64,000 nucleotides of DNA. Origin: Tsukamurella tyrosinosolvens. Its GTDB lineage: Bacteria > Actinomycetota > Actinomycetes > Mycobacteriales > Mycobacteriaceae. Below are positions 47,154 to 55,948 of this stretch, one piece after another. The stretch covers positions 124,001 through 188,000 of the forward strand of contig NZ_FNSA01000003.1 of the NCBI RefSeq assembly GCF_900104775.1, in the 5' to 3' direction. The notes beneath the pieces are model-generated. The model saw nothing but the letters and a program-made list of their open reading frames with translations, did not search any database and was not told where the DNA came from. The position numbers and the translations under genes are program-made. The stretch's first letter is position 1. Each line of letters opens with the position of its first letter.

Positions 47154-48611
47154 TTAACCGGTTCCCGGGGTCCCACTGAGGAGGCGAGCGGGAACGGGCT
47201 GGTCGGCGGCGAGCAGGCCGAAGAACTCGTCCGTGTTCTTGCCCCACGCGAGGGAGTCCCCATCGCTGGTGTACTCGCTGCCCGCGGTGGGGGTCGTGGT
47301 GGTCACGGTGCTGCCGCTCATCGCCCACGCGAGGCGCGCGAGGTCCCACAGGTGCGTGTCCTTGTCGACAGACAGCGCCTCGACCACCGCGTTGGACAGG
47401 CCCCACATCTCGAACGGGTTCAGCAGCGTCGTCGGCGAGGTCGCCTCCTTGAACAGCGCCGACATGAACTCGCGCTGGTGCACCACCCGATCGAGGTCGG
47501 CGTTCGGGGTGGCGCGGGTGCGGACGTAGCCGAGGGCCTGCGCGCCGTCGAGCGTCTGGCAGCCCGCCTTGATCCGCAGGCCCGCCTTCGGGTCGTTGAT
47601 CGGGTACTTCGGGCACATCTCGACACCGCCGATGGCGTCGACCATGGTCGCGAAGCCGCCGAAACCGATCTCCGCGTAGTGGTCGATGCGCAGGCCGGCG
47701 GCCTTCTCGAAGGTCTGCACGAGCAGCTGCGCGCCGGCCGCGTCGCCGTTGCCCGACGTGCTGCCGAGGAAGTAGGCGGCGTTGATCTTGTGCCCGCCCT
47801 GCCCCGGGATCTGCACGTAGAGGTCGCGGGGGATCGAGACCACGGTCGCGTCGCCGGACTTCGGAACGTGCACCAGCATGATCGTGTCGGTGCGGGCGCC
47901 GCCCAGGTCGCCGCCGGTGGCGAGCGCCTTCTGTTGCGCGGGGGTGAGGCCCTCGCGGGCGTCGGTGCCCACGAGCAGCCAGTTCGTGCCCGGCGTGTCG
48001 GCGACGCGGCCCGCGTACGAGGCGAGGGCGTCGATCCGCGTGAGCTTGCCGTCGAAATAGATCGTGCCCGCGACCGTGCCCACGAGCAGAAGCACGAGGA
48101 AGACGCCCAGCCAGCGGAAGGGGTGCAGCTTGCGCTTGCGCCGGACCTTCTTCGGCGCGGGGGCCTGGGGTGCGGGGGCGGCGGACCGTCGACCGGGCTC
48201 CCGGTCCCGGCTGCGGTTCTTGGTGCGCGGCGGGCGCGGGGGCGGGGGGACGCGCCCGTCGCTGCTGCCCCGGGCCCCGACGGGGCGCTTGACCTCGCTC
48301 GCGGGGACGGGCTCGGGTTCCTGACGGGGCGCCCAAGCCCGGCGGGGCTGCGGCTGCGGCTGCGGCCGCTCGACGCGGGTGGCGCGGGGCTGGGCGGGCG
48401 CGGGCGGCTGCGGCGCCCCCTGCGGTGGCCCGGGCCGACGGGGCGGTTGCTGCGCCGCGCGCGGCTGCGGCTGCGGGGGCGGGCCGGGCCGCTGGCCCGG
48501 TCGCGGGCGGGGGATGCCCTGCGGGTGCCGGGGCGCGCGGGAGCGCGGGTCGCCCTCGGGGACCTGCGACCAGGCGAGGTTCCGCTCGTCGCGCGGTCGT
48601 TCGTCGTTCAC
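47154..48611 (-). CDS. LytR-CpsA-Psr (LCP) phosphotransferase
   Basis: This is an about 485-residue protein. About 160 residues of Pro/Arg/Gln-rich cytoplasmic tail are followed by a membrane helix (FLVLLLVGTVAGTIYF). The extracellular LCP domain has TNWLLVGTDAREG, GARTDTIMLVHV, VVSIPRDLYVQIPG and the INAAYFLGS loop. LCP enzymes attach arabinogalactan or other polymers to peptidoglycan. The GTG at 48611 is chosen because TACAGT lies 8 bases before it (leaderless start possible); ATG at 48617 is an alternative. Confidence 0.88.
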   Translation of the reverse strand: MNDERPRDERNLAWSQVPEGDPRSRAPRHPQGIPRPRPGQRPGPPPQPQPRAAQQPPRRPGPPQGAPQPPAPAQPRATRVERPQPQPQPRRAWAPRQEPEPVPASEVKRPVGARGSSDGRVPPPPRPPRTKNRSRDREPGRRSAAPAPQAPAPKKVRRKRKLHPFRWLGVFLVLLLVGTVAGTIYFDGKLTRIDALASYAGRVADTPGTNWLLVGTDAREGLTPAQQKALATGGDLGGARTDTIMLVHVPKSGDATVVSIPRDLYVQIPGQGGHKINAAYFLGSTSGNGDAAGAQLLVQTFEKAAGLRIDHYAEIGFGGFATMVDAIGGVEMCPKYPINDPKAGLRIKAGCQTLDGAQALGYVRTRATPNADLDRVVHQREFMSALFKEATSPTTLLNPFEMWGLSNAVVEALSVDKDTHLWDLARLAWAMSGSTVTTTTPTAGSEYTSDGDSLAWGKNTDEFFGLLAADQPVPARLLSGTPGTG

Positions 48612-48635
48612 GCACATCGACTGTACGGGCCGCAA

Positions 48636-48652
48636 CTGAGAAATCGTCTCAG
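48636..48652. promoter_or_regulatory. Short palindrome before the LCP gene
   Basis: CTGAGA and TCTCAG flank a 5-base spacer AATCG. It lies between the CPBP gene stop and the LCP start, where it could be an operator or part of a terminator. Confidence 0.35.
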
Positions 48653-48677
48653 CGCGTGATCCGGGTCGCAGGCCGGG

Positions 48678-49457
48678 TCAGCCGAGGAAGCCCAGGTGCG
48701 GGCGGAGCAGCGCGTAGCCGACGAAGGCCACGACATCGAGCAGGAAGTGGGCGACGACCAGCGGCCACAGCTTCCGCCAGCGGTCGTACGCGGCGCCGAA
48801 GATCACGCCCATCACCAGGTTCCCCAGACCCGCGCCGAAGCCCTGGTAGAGGTGGTACGAGCCGCGGAGCACCGAGGACGCCGCGATGGAACCGGCCCGC
48901 CCGACGCCGAGCTGCCGCAGCCGGGTCATGAGGTAGCCGACGACGACGACCTCCTCGGCGACGGCGTTCCCGGCCGCGAGCAGGACGTACGTGAGGATCC
49001 GCCACCACTGCACGTCGCCCGACGCCGGTACGACGCTCGCGGTGACGCCCAGCGCGCGGCCGGCCGCGTACAGCGCCAGGCCGGGGATGCCGATGAGCGC
49101 CGCGAGGCCGGTGCCCAGCCCGATGTCGCGCAGCAGCTCCCGCCGCGGCCGGCGCAGCGCGAAGCCGATGTCGGCGAACCGGATCCCGGAGCGGTACAGC
49201 AGGTACAGCGCCAGCGCGGCCCAGCCGAAGAGCTGCACCGCGCCGAGGACCTGGAGCAGGAAGTCGATCACCGCGTGCGGGCTGCGGACGGGGTTGAGCG
49301 TCACCGTCGTCCCGCGGACCCCGGGGCCGAGCTGATAGCCGATGAGGCGGACCGTCGAATACAGTCCCGACCAGGCTAAAGTCACCAGCAGCACGATCGC
49401 GACCTCGGCGCGCAGCGGGCGCCGCTCGGCGGTCGGGACGGGCTCGGGGGCGCTCAC
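48678..49457 (-). CDS. CPBP-family intramembrane metalloprotease
   Basis: This 259-residue protein has about seven helices. The CPBP/Abi signature is present: NAVAEEVVVVGYLMTRLRQ (Glu-Glu), SSVLRGSYHLYQGFGAG (Arg and His) and VVAHFLLDVVAF (His). Members cleave prenylated or membrane-bound peptides or give immunity to bacteriocins. The substrate is unknown. It is followed by the LCP gene on the same strand. Confidence 0.87.
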   Translation of the reverse strand: MSAPEPVPTAERRPLRAEVAIVLLVTLAWSGLYSTVRLIGYQLGPGVRGTTVTLNPVRSPHAVIDFLLQVLGAVQLFGWAALALYLLYRSGIRFADIGFALRRPRRELLRDIGLGTGLAALIGIPGLALYAAGRALGVTASVVPASGDVQWWRILTYVLLAAGNAVAEEVVVVGYLMTRLRQLGVGRAGSIAASSVLRGSYHLYQGFGAGLGNLVMGVIFGAAYDRWRKLWPLVVAHFLLDVVAFVGYALLRPHLGFLG

Positions 49458-49521
49458 CGGGACACCCTAACCGGGCACCGTTACGATTGCCCGGTCCTGC
49501 AGCGAGTGAAGGGGTCCCAGC

Positions 49522-50985
49522 GTGTCCGCTCCCACCACCGAGCCCCAGCTGGGGCCCATCGACCGGTACTTCCGCATCTCCGAGCGCGGTTCGACGGTGC
49601 CCCGCGAGCTCCGCGGCGGGCTCGTCACGTTCTTCACGATGGCCTACATCGTGGTGCTCAACCCGATCATCATCGGCGGCGTCGTCGGCAACAGCAAGAA
49701 CGTCGACGTGCTCGGCAACGTGCTGCCCACCGCGCAGGTCGCCGCCGTCACCGCGCTCGCCGCGGGCCTGATGTGCATCGTCTTCGGCGCGATCGTCAAC
49801 TACCCCTTCGGCATCGCCGCCGGCCTCGGCGTGAACAGCCTCCTGGCCGTGAGCATCGCGCCGCAGGTCACCTGGCCCGAGGCCATGGGACTCGTGGTGA
49901 TCGACGGCATCATCATCGTGCTGCTCGGCGTCACCGGCTTCCGCACCGCCGTCTTCCGCGCCATCCCCGCCGAGCTCAAGGCCGCGATCGCCGCCGGTAT
50001 CGGCTGCTTCATCGCGTTCATCGGCTTCGTCGACGCGGGCTTCGTCCGGCGCATCCCCGACGCGGCCGGCACGACGGTGCCCGTCGGCCTCGGCATCGGC
50101 AACTCCGTCGCCGCCTGGCCGACCGCGGTCTTCGTCTTCGGCGTGCTGCTCATCGGCGTGCTCGTGGTCCGCAAGGTGCCCGGCGCGATCCTGCTGGGCA
50201 TCGTCATCACCACGATCGTCGCCCTGATCGTGCAGAAGGTGGCCGGCCTAGGCCCGTCGTTCAAGGACCCGCACGGCTGGAGCCTGAACATCCCCGAGCT
50301 CCCGTCCTCGCTGGGCGGCCTGCCGGATCTGTCGCTGGTCGGCGAGGTCGACGTCTTCGGCGCGTTCACGCGGATCGGCGTGCTCGCCGCGTCGGTGCTG
50401 GTCTTCGCGCTGGTGCTGTCGAACTTCTTCGACGCCATGGGCACCATCACGGGCCTGACGAAGGAGGCGGACCTGATGCGCGAGGACGGCACCGTACCCA
50501 ACATCGGCAAGGCGCTCGCCGTCGAGGGCGCGGGCGCGATCGTCGGCGGCGGCGCCTCGGCCTCGTCGAACACCGTCTTCGTGGAGTCCGCCTCGGGCAT
50601 CGCGGAGGGCGCCCGGACGGGTCTCGCGAACATCGTGACCGGCGTGCTGTTCCTCGCCGCGATGTTCTTCACCCCGCTCTACGAGGTGGTCCCGTCCGAG
50701 GCCGCCGCTCCCGCGCTGGTCATCGTGGGCGCCATGATGCTGGGCCAGCTCAAGGACATCGACTGGACCAAGTTCTACGTGGTCCTGCCCGTGTTCCTCA
50801 CCGTGGTCTCGATGCCGTTCACCTACTCGATCGCGAACGGCATCGGCATCGGCTTCATCACCTGGGTCGTGATGGCCGTGGCGCGCGGGAAGGCCAAGGA
50901 GGTCCACCCGCTGCTCTGGATCGTCTCCGGGCTGTTCCTGTTGTACTTCGCCAAGGAGCCGATCGAGGTGCTGTTCGGGATCTGA
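49522..50985 (+). CDS. NCS2 purine permease (guanine/hypoxanthine type)
   Basis: This 487-residue transporter of the AzgA/PbuG branch of NCS2 starts at a GTG after GAAGGGG. It begins RYFRISERGSTVPRELRGGL and then VTFFTMAYIVVLNPIIIGG. The substrate-binding regions include NFFDAMGTITGLTKEADLM and GGGASASSNTVFVESASGIA. About twelve helices are present. It takes up purine bases with protons. deoD, a purine salvage gene, lies about 8 kb away. Confidence 0.9.
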   Translation: MSAPTTEPQLGPIDRYFRISERGSTVPRELRGGLVTFFTMAYIVVLNPIIIGGVVGNSKNVDVLGNVLPTAQVAAVTALAAGLMCIVFGAIVNYPFGIAAGLGVNSLLAVSIAPQVTWPEAMGLVVIDGIIIVLLGVTGFRTAVFRAIPAELKAAIAAGIGCFIAFIGFVDAGFVRRIPDAAGTTVPVGLGIGNSVAAWPTAVFVFGVLLIGVLVVRKVPGAILLGIVITTIVALIVQKVAGLGPSFKDPHGWSLNIPELPSSLGGLPDLSLVGEVDVFGAFTRIGVLAASVLVFALVLSNFFDAMGTITGLTKEADLMREDGTVPNIGKALAVEGAGAIVGGGASASSNTVFVESASGIAEGARTGLANIVTGVLFLAAMFFTPLYEVVPSEAAAPALVIVGAMMLGQLKDIDWTKFYVVLPVFLTVVSMPFTYSIANGIGIGFITWVVMAVARGKAKEVHPLLWIVSGLFLLYFAKEPIEVLFGI

Positions 50986-51003
50986 CGGGAGCTACCTCCC
51001 GTC
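50984..51003. terminator. Bidirectional terminator embedded in two gene ends
   Basis: GACGGGAG and CTCCCGTC form a perfect 8-bp stem with loop CTAC. The stem starts inside the permease stop and the loop holds the stop of the opposite gene, so one short hairpin serves both. Confidence 0.75.
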
Positions 51004-51831
51004 GCCGCCGGAGGGGTCGCCCGACGGTGCCTGATCGTCGAGCCTCGGCGCGCGGCCGCGGCCCGCCTTCTCGGCGGCCTTCGCGTCCTTCTCCGCCTGC
51101 TTGGCGATGGCCTTGGCCTCCTTCTCGACGGCCTTCTGCTGCTTCTTCTTCGCACGCTTGCGGCGCTGTACCTCGAGGAAGATCGCGAGAGCGATCGCGG
51201 CGACCACGCCGATGACGACGCCGATCAGCGTGGACCAGCGGAAGCCGGCGGCGTTCTGGTCGAGCTTGGTGCGGGCGTAGTTCGCGCCGCTGCCGGTGCC
51301 GATGGCGACGGCCAGGGTCATGAGGTTCGGCACCGCCACGACCACGGCGATGAGCCCCAGGACGGTCGCGATCTTCGGGTGGCTGGCCGCACGCTTCGCT
51401 GCGGACCACAGGATCAGGAGGGGGAGCCCGGCGCAGAGGAAGCCGATGCCCAACCCGAAGACGGTGCCCTTGAGGGTGCCGCCGTCGGTGCCGACCCAGC
51501 CGACGAGCATGTCCGCCCACTTGCGCGGGAGGTACGCGGCGAGCGCGAAGTAGGCGGCGATCAGCACCGCCACGAGGATCGCGGCGACGATCGCGCGCTT
51601 GAGCCACTTCTTCGCAGCATCGCCCGCGCGGGTGGCGGCGTCGCCGGCCGCGGTCTTCGCTCGCGTGGCCACGTCGTCCGCGTGGGTCTTGGCGCGGGTG
51701 GTCGCGTCGTCGACGTGGGTCCTCGCGCGGGTCGCCGCGTCGTCGACGTGCGTCTTCGCGCGCGCGGCGAAAGCGGGCTTCGACTCGCCTTCGGGCTGGT
51801 CGGGGGTCGGATCGTCCGGTGTGGCGCTCAT
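50992..51831 (-). CDS. Membrane protein with 11-residue repeats
   Basis: This 279-residue protein has, at residues 20-75, four 11-residue repeats of the type AKTHVDDAATR, which suggest an amphipathic helix that lies on membranes (LEA/apolipoprotein-like). Four membrane helices follow (for example AIVAAILVAVLIAAYFAL and LIGVVIGVVAAIALAIFL). A basic, alanine-rich coiled tail (KAVEKEAKAIAKQAEKDAK) ends it. No family is recognised. In DNA the repeats show as a 33-bp period between about 51640 and 51770. Confidence 0.65.
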   Translation of the reverse strand: MSATPDDPTPDQPEGESKPAFAARAKTHVDDAATRARTHVDDATTRAKTHADDVATRAKTAAGDAATRAGDAAKKWLKRAIVAAILVAVLIAAYFALAAYLPRKWADMLVGWVGTDGGTLKGTVFGLGIGFLCAGLPLLILWSAAKRAASHPKIATVLGLIAVVVAVPNLMTLAVAIGTGSGANYARTKLDQNAAGFRWSTLIGVVIGVVAAIALAIFLEVQRRKRAKKKQQKAVEKEAKAIAKQAEKDAKAAEKAGRGRAPRLDDQAPSGDPSGGDGR

Positions 51832-51871
51832 CGCACCAATCTATCCCGTCCTTTGCCGACGCACATGGTGT

Positions 51872-51893
51872 ACGTTTGTACATGTACAGACGT
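51872..51893 (+). promoter_or_regulatory. TetR operator of the efflux pair
   Basis: A 22-bp near-perfect palindrome has ACGT ends and the perfect 12-bp core TGTACATGTACA at 51877-51888. It lies just before the AAGGAG and start of the TetR gene, so the regulator probably represses its own operon. Confidence 0.75.
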
Positions 51894-51909
51894 CCATAAG
51901 GAGTGAACG

Positions 51910-52476
51910 ATGACCGCAGCACCCCGCCGCCGCGACCCCGAGCGCCGCCGCCGCGAGATCGTCGAGGCTGCCGCGGCGATCGTCGTGGAGCTGGGCCCCG
52001 ACGCGCTGACCCACCGCAAGGTCGCCGCGCGCGCCGGCGTGCCGCTCGGTTCGACGACCCAGTACTTCGCGACGCTCGATGACCTGCGGGCCGCCGCACT
52101 GTCCTCCCTGATCCTCGAGGCGGAGCAATGGCTCGATGCGCTGGAGGAGACCTTCGTGCGGGAGGGGGCTTCGCCGTCGGCCTACGCGGCCGCGGTGCAC
52201 CGCTACCTGTGCGACCCCCAGCTCGTCGGGGCTGATTTCGCCCTGACCTGCGCCGCGCCCCTGCATCCCGGGCTCAAGGAGCTCAGCGACCGGTGGGCGG
52301 CGGACTTCGCCGAGACGCTCGAGCGGTACGTCACGCCCGAGAGCGCCGCCGCCGTCGGCATGTTCACGGACGGCGCGACCATGCACACCACCCTCACCGG
52401 GCAGCCGGCCGACCCGGGACTGCTCGACCGCGCGATCACCGCGCTCTGGAAGCCACGACAGGAGACGACGGAATGA
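51910..52476 (+). CDS. TetR-family repressor of the adjacent MFS pump
   Basis: This 188-residue protein has the HTH region EIVEAAAAIVVELGPDALTH and RKVAARAGVPLGSTTQYFAT and an all-helical ligand domain. Its stop overlaps the MFS start in ATGA, so the two are translationally coupled. A palindromic operator lies 17 bases upstream of the ATG. Drug- or toxin-responsive control of the pump is likely. Confidence 0.88.
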   Translation: MTAAPRRRDPERRRREIVEAAAAIVVELGPDALTHRKVAARAGVPLGSTTQYFATLDDLRAAALSSLILEAEQWLDALEETFVREGASPSAYAAAVHRYLCDPQLVGADFALTCAAPLHPGLKELSDRWAADFAETLERYVTPESAAAVGMFTDGATMHTTLTGQPADPGLLDRAITALWKPRQETTE

Positions 52477-54002
52477 CCGACATCCAGACCCCGCCGGTGG
52501 CGTCCGCCACGCGACGGTGGGCGGCGGCCCTCCTGCTCTCGGCGAGCCTGCTCGTCATCACCGTGGACATGACGATCCTCAACATCGCCGTCCCCGATCT
52601 TGCGGCCGACTTGCGACCGACCGCCGCGCAGCAGCTGTGGATCATCGACGTCTACTCGCTGGTGCTCGCGGGCCTGCTCGTGTCGACGAGTTCGCTCGGG
52701 GATCGCTTCGGGCGCAAGCGGATGCTGCTCCTCGGCTACGTCGTGTTCGGCGTCGCGTCGGCCTTGGTGCTGTGGGCGGAGACGCCCGGCCAGGTGATCG
52801 CGCTGCGCGCGGCGCTCGGCGTCGGCGGCGCGATGATCATGCCCACCACGCTGACGATGTTGCGCGTGATCTTCACCGATCCCGCGGAGCGCGCGAAGGC
52901 CCTCGGCCTGTGGGCCGCGGTCTCGGGCGTCGGCGCCGCGGTCGGCCCGATCGTGGGCGGCGTCCTGCTCGAGAACTTCTCCTGGCGCGCGGCTTTCATG
53001 GTCAACGTGCCCATCATGGCCGTCGTGCTGATCATCGGGATCTTCCTGCTCCCCGAGTCGAAGGTCGCGACGACCGGGGCGTGGGACTGGCTCGGCGCGC
53101 TCATGTCGATCACCGGGATGGTGGCGCTGGTCTGGGCCATCAAACGGTTCGCCAAGGATCACACGTTGCTGTCGGGTCCGGGCCTCCTCGCGCTGCTGCT
53201 CGCGGTCGTCGTGCTCGGACTGTTCGTCCGGCGGTCGCTGCGCCGCGCGAACCCGCTGCTCGACGTGCGGCTGTTCGAGCGCCGGCAGTTCTCCGCGGGC
53301 ATCCTCGCGGCGCTGGGCGTGATGTTCGCGATGGCCGCGGCCCTGCTGCTGCTCGCGCAGTGGATGCAGCTCGTCGCGGGCTACGGGCCCATCGAGACCG
53401 GCGTGCGGCTGTTGCCCGTCGCCGTGGCCGCGGTCGTCGCGTCGCTGGCCGCGCCGTGGTTGGCGAACGTGCTGGGTGCCCGGGTGGTGCTCGCGGGCGG
53501 CCTGGTCGCGGCGGCGATCGGGATGGTGCTCATCGCCGCCCCTGCGCAGCTGGACTACGTGGGACTGTTGGCGCCGCTGGTCCTCGTGGGCCTCGGCATG
53601 GGCGCGATGACGGTGGCCTCCGCGATGATCATGTCGGGCACGCCGGAGGAGAAGGCGGGCAACGCCGCCGCGCTCGAGGAGACCAGCTACGACCTGGGCA
53701 ACGTGCTCGGCGTCGCGATCCTCGGCAGCGTCGCGGCGATGCTCTACACCGCCGACGCCGACTTCGGTTCGATCCCCGGGGTCGACGCCGCCACGGCGGG
53801 CGCGGCCGGGGAGTCACTGGGCGCCGCGATGGCGATCGCCCAGCAGGCAGGCCTGCCCGCCCTCGCCGAGCACGCGACCACCGGCTTCACCGCGTCGCTG
53901 CAGACCACCGGCCTCGTCGGCGGCGTCATCCTGCTCGCCGTCGCCGTGGGCGTCTACGCGCTCACGCCGAAGGGCACCGACATCACGCAGCAGGCGCACT
54001 GA
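52473..54002 (+). CDS. MFS multidrug efflux transporter (DHA2, 14-helix)
   Basis: This is a 509-residue QacA/EmrB-type proton antiporter. Conserved motifs are SLLVITVDMTILNIAVPDLA (helix 1, motif D1), TSSLGDRFGRKRMLLLG (motif A) and GVGAAVGPIVGG (motif C). The next helices give about 14 in all. It exports drugs or toxic compounds. The coupled TetR gene fits inducible expression. Confidence 0.92.
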   Translation: MTDIQTPPVASATRRWAAALLLSASLLVITVDMTILNIAVPDLAADLRPTAAQQLWIIDVYSLVLAGLLVSTSSLGDRFGRKRMLLLGYVVFGVASALVLWAETPGQVIALRAALGVGGAMIMPTTLTMLRVIFTDPAERAKALGLWAAVSGVGAAVGPIVGGVLLENFSWRAAFMVNVPIMAVVLIIGIFLLPESKVATTGAWDWLGALMSITGMVALVWAIKRFAKDHTLLSGPGLLALLLAVVVLGLFVRRSLRRANPLLDVRLFERRQFSAGILAALGVMFAMAAALLLLAQWMQLVAGYGPIETGVRLLPVAVAAVVASLAAPWLANVLGARVVLAGGLVAAAIGMVLIAAPAQLDYVGLLAPLVLVGLGMGAMTVASAMIMSGTPEEKAGNAAALEETSYDLGNVLGVAILGSVAAMLYTADADFGSIPGVDAATAGAAGESLGAAMAIAQQAGLPALAEHATTGFTASLQTTGLVGGVILLAVAVGVYALTPKGTDITQQAH

Positions 54003-54011
54003 CCCGGGCGG

Positions 54012-54085
54012 CTCACGATGTCGGGTTTCGGTGAGGAGGACGTGCGTCAGAACACCTCCGTGTCATCAGAACTCGAGATCCTGAG
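54012..54085. repeat. 74-nt palindromic repeat, left copy
   Basis: The ends CTCACGATGTCGGGTTTC and CAGAACTCGAGATCCTGAG are imperfect complements, so the element can form a long hairpin. It is about two-thirds identical (50 of 74 by hand count) to the right copy at 55107-55180, in the same orientation. It contains the last 12 codons and stop of the DUF559 gene (minus strand). Confidence 0.75.
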
Positions 54086-55012
54086 CCGACTCGTCCGGGG
54101 CGCGCGATGGCGCCGCGTGCGCACGAGGTCCATGATGTCGGCGAACACCGCGTCCCAGCCGAACATCACCTCGGCGTAGTCGATCCGCAGCACGCGGTAG
54201 CCGCTCATCGTCGCGACGCGATCCCGCCGGTTGTCCTCGGTGCGCTGCGCATCGTTGTGGAACTCCCGGCTGTCGCACTCGAGGATCAGCTTCTCGCCGA
54301 CGAGCAGGTCCACGCGGCCGAGCCCCTCGATCACCACCTGACTGCGCACCAGGACGTGGTGGTTCTGGAGCCGGATGCGGGTCACGGACTCGGTGCCGGA
54401 GCCCGCCAGCGGGTCGAGGCGATCGAGCAGGCGCAGCACGCGCTGTGGCGCGCCGTCGAGGATCTCCCGCAGGTCGGCCTCGGAGTACGGATTCGGCATC
54501 CGCAGCGTCGAATCCAGCACCGCCACCAGGTAGTCATCGGACAGGCAGTTGGCCGCGCACTGCAGCGCCACGGGAAGGGGATCGACCGATCGGGCCGGCG
54601 TAGCCAGCCCGTGGTGCGAGTGGCAGCGGGCGGAGCGATCGGTCGAGCCGGGTGTGCTCGGCGTTCCGCCCGCTCGACCGCGCGCCCGCCCCGTCCTGGC
54701 GCGGCTCGCCGCTGCCGCCGGCGCGCGGTGCACCGGCCAGCGGACGTGGCTGCGGGTGATGCCGGGCGGGACCCAGACGCCCGGGGCGAACCGCAGAGCG
54801 GAGACGCAGGTCAGCGCGGCACCGCTGCGTACCGCCGCCACGACCGCGGGATCCGCCCCCGTGATCGCGTACCAACCCCGCCGGATCACCGTGAGGGTGC
54901 CGGCGTGGCGCAGGGCGCTGATCTCCCGCGGATCGGCGCCGTGCGCGATCAGCCGTGCCCGGGAGACGACGCCGCCGTCCGCAAGGGCGGCGATCAGCTC
55001 GATGAGGTCCAT
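54047..55012 (-). CDS. AbiEi-like / DUF559 (Vsr-fold) protein
   Basis: This 321-residue protein has an N-terminal winged-helix region like AbiEi antitoxins (LIALADGGVVSRARLIAHGA, RRGWYAIT) and a proline-arginine-rich linker. The C-terminal DUF559 endonuclease-like domain has LGRVDLLVGEKLILECDS, REFHNDAQRTEDNRRD and GYRVLRIDYAEVM. The residues expected of the Vsr/restriction fold (Asp, Glu-x-Asp) are present. Its last residues (RISSSDDTEVF) are encoded by the left palindromic repeat. No AbiEii partner is beside it. Whether it is an antitoxin, nuclease or mobile-element gene is open. Confidence 0.8.
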   Translation of the reverse strand: MDLIELIAALADGGVVSRARLIAHGADPREISALRHAGTLTVIRRGWYAITGADPAVVAAVRSGAALTCVSALRFAPGVWVPPGITRSHVRWPVHRAPAAAASRARTGRARGRAGGTPSTPGSTDRSARCHSHHGLATPARSVDPLPVALQCAANCLSDDYLVAVLDSTLRMPNPYSEADLREILDGAPQRVLRLLDRLDPLAGSGTESVTRIRLQNHHVLVRSQVVIEGLGRVDLLVGEKLILECDSREFHNDAQRTEDNRRDRVATMSGYRVLRIDYAEVMFGWDAVFADIMDLVRTRRHRAPRTSRLRISSSDDTEVF

Positions 55013-55106
55013 GCCGCAACGGTGCCCCGCCGCACGGGCGCGGCCGCCCGGCCGAGGGCGGTCATCCCCAATAAGCGTACGAAACCTTCGTCCGGCCGCC
55101 GACTAC

Positions 55107-55180
55107 TTCACAATGTCGAGTTCTGCGAGGGTGCGTGTGCGTGGGAGCACGTCCACCGCTGCAGAACTCGAGATCGTGAG
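55107..55180. repeat. 74-nt palindromic repeat, right copy
   Basis: TTCACAATGTCGAGTTCTGC at the left pairs with GCAGAACTCGAGATCGTGAG at the right with few mismatches, giving a roughly 19-bp stem with an inner GTGCGT/GGAGCAC arm. It ends 4 bases from the DUF2470 gene stop (55185-55187) and lies 94 bases from the DUF559 gene start. It could also end transcription. Confidence 0.8.
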
Positions 55181-55184
55181 GAGA

Positions 55185-55919
55185 TCAGCTCGCGCGGAGG
55201 CCGTTGAGGAAGGGGCAGCCCAGCAGGATGCGGATGCCGCGCTGCAGGGCGGCCATGTCGTGGGCGGGCTGTGCGAAGTTCAGCCGCACGTCGACGTCGG
55301 AGAGCTCGTGGTGCTCGGCGCGCAGGCGGATGCCGAAGCGGTCGATGCCCAGCAGCCGGATCCGGTGGTTGCGCAGCTTGCCCGGCAGGCGGCGGGCGAG
55401 CTGCCCGACCATCTCCGGGTGGCCGCTCTCGACGTGAGCGAGCCACGCGATCTCATAGCCCGCGAAGGGATCCGGCTCGGCGGCGGCCAGTTCCTCGCCC
55501 GTCACCGACGAGGCGCCCGCGGCGTCGGCGAGGACGGCCGTCTCGATCGGCATGGTCAGCAGCCGGGAGCCGTTGCCCACGTCGAGCAGTTCCTCGAGCG
55601 GGTTGTCCACGGCGACGCGGGCGGCGAGGGCCGCGCCGTCGGCCACCTCGGACAGGCGGCCGGAGAGCCAGACGAGGGAGCGGGTGCGCTCGCGCAGCGG
55701 CAGCGGCGAGATGTCGTTGATCTCGACCATGGCGCGCACGCCCTCGAGCCACGGGACGTCGTCGGGGACGGCCACCACGAGCCGGTCGCCCAGTACGTGG
55801 TGCAGCGCGACGGTGATCGGCTCGTAGCCGTCCGCCGCGAGGACCGCGGCATGGGGGACGGCCGCGATGGTGCGGACGCGCTCGGCCGGTGTCGGCTCGG
55901 CGATGGTCGGGGCGCTCAT
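55185..55919 (-). CDS. DUF2470-domain, iron-regulated protein
   Basis: This 244-residue soluble protein has an N-terminal part like FMN-binding split-barrel (HugZ-type) proteins and a C-terminal DUF2470 domain (EIAWLAHVESGHPEMVGQLA ... LLGIDRFGIRLRAEHHELSD). DUF2470 is fused to heme-degrading HugZ enzymes and occurs alone in mycolata. It fits the position of M. tuberculosis Rv3839, an IdeR-controlled gene. An iron box lies upstream, so low-iron induction and a heme or iron role are likely. Confidence 0.78.
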   Translation of the reverse strand: MSAPTIAEPTPAERVRTIAAVPHAAVLAADGYEPITVALHHVLGDRLVVAVPDDVPWLEGVRAMVEINDISPLPLRERTRSLVWLSGRLSEVADGAALAARVAVDNPLEELLDVGNGSRLLTMPIETAVLADAAGASSVTGEELAAAEPDPFAGYEIAWLAHVESGHPEMVGQLARRLPGKLRNHRIRLLGIDRFGIRLRAEHHELSDVDVRLNFAQPAHDMAALQRGIRILLGCPFLNGLRAS

Positions 55920-55948
55920 GACGACTCCTCTCGCTCGGTGGTTGTCAT

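Noticed and set aside
47156-47163. AACCGGTT palindrome near the TetR start
   Set aside because: It is only 8 bases long and lies in the coding end of the LCP gene, so chance occurrence is likely.
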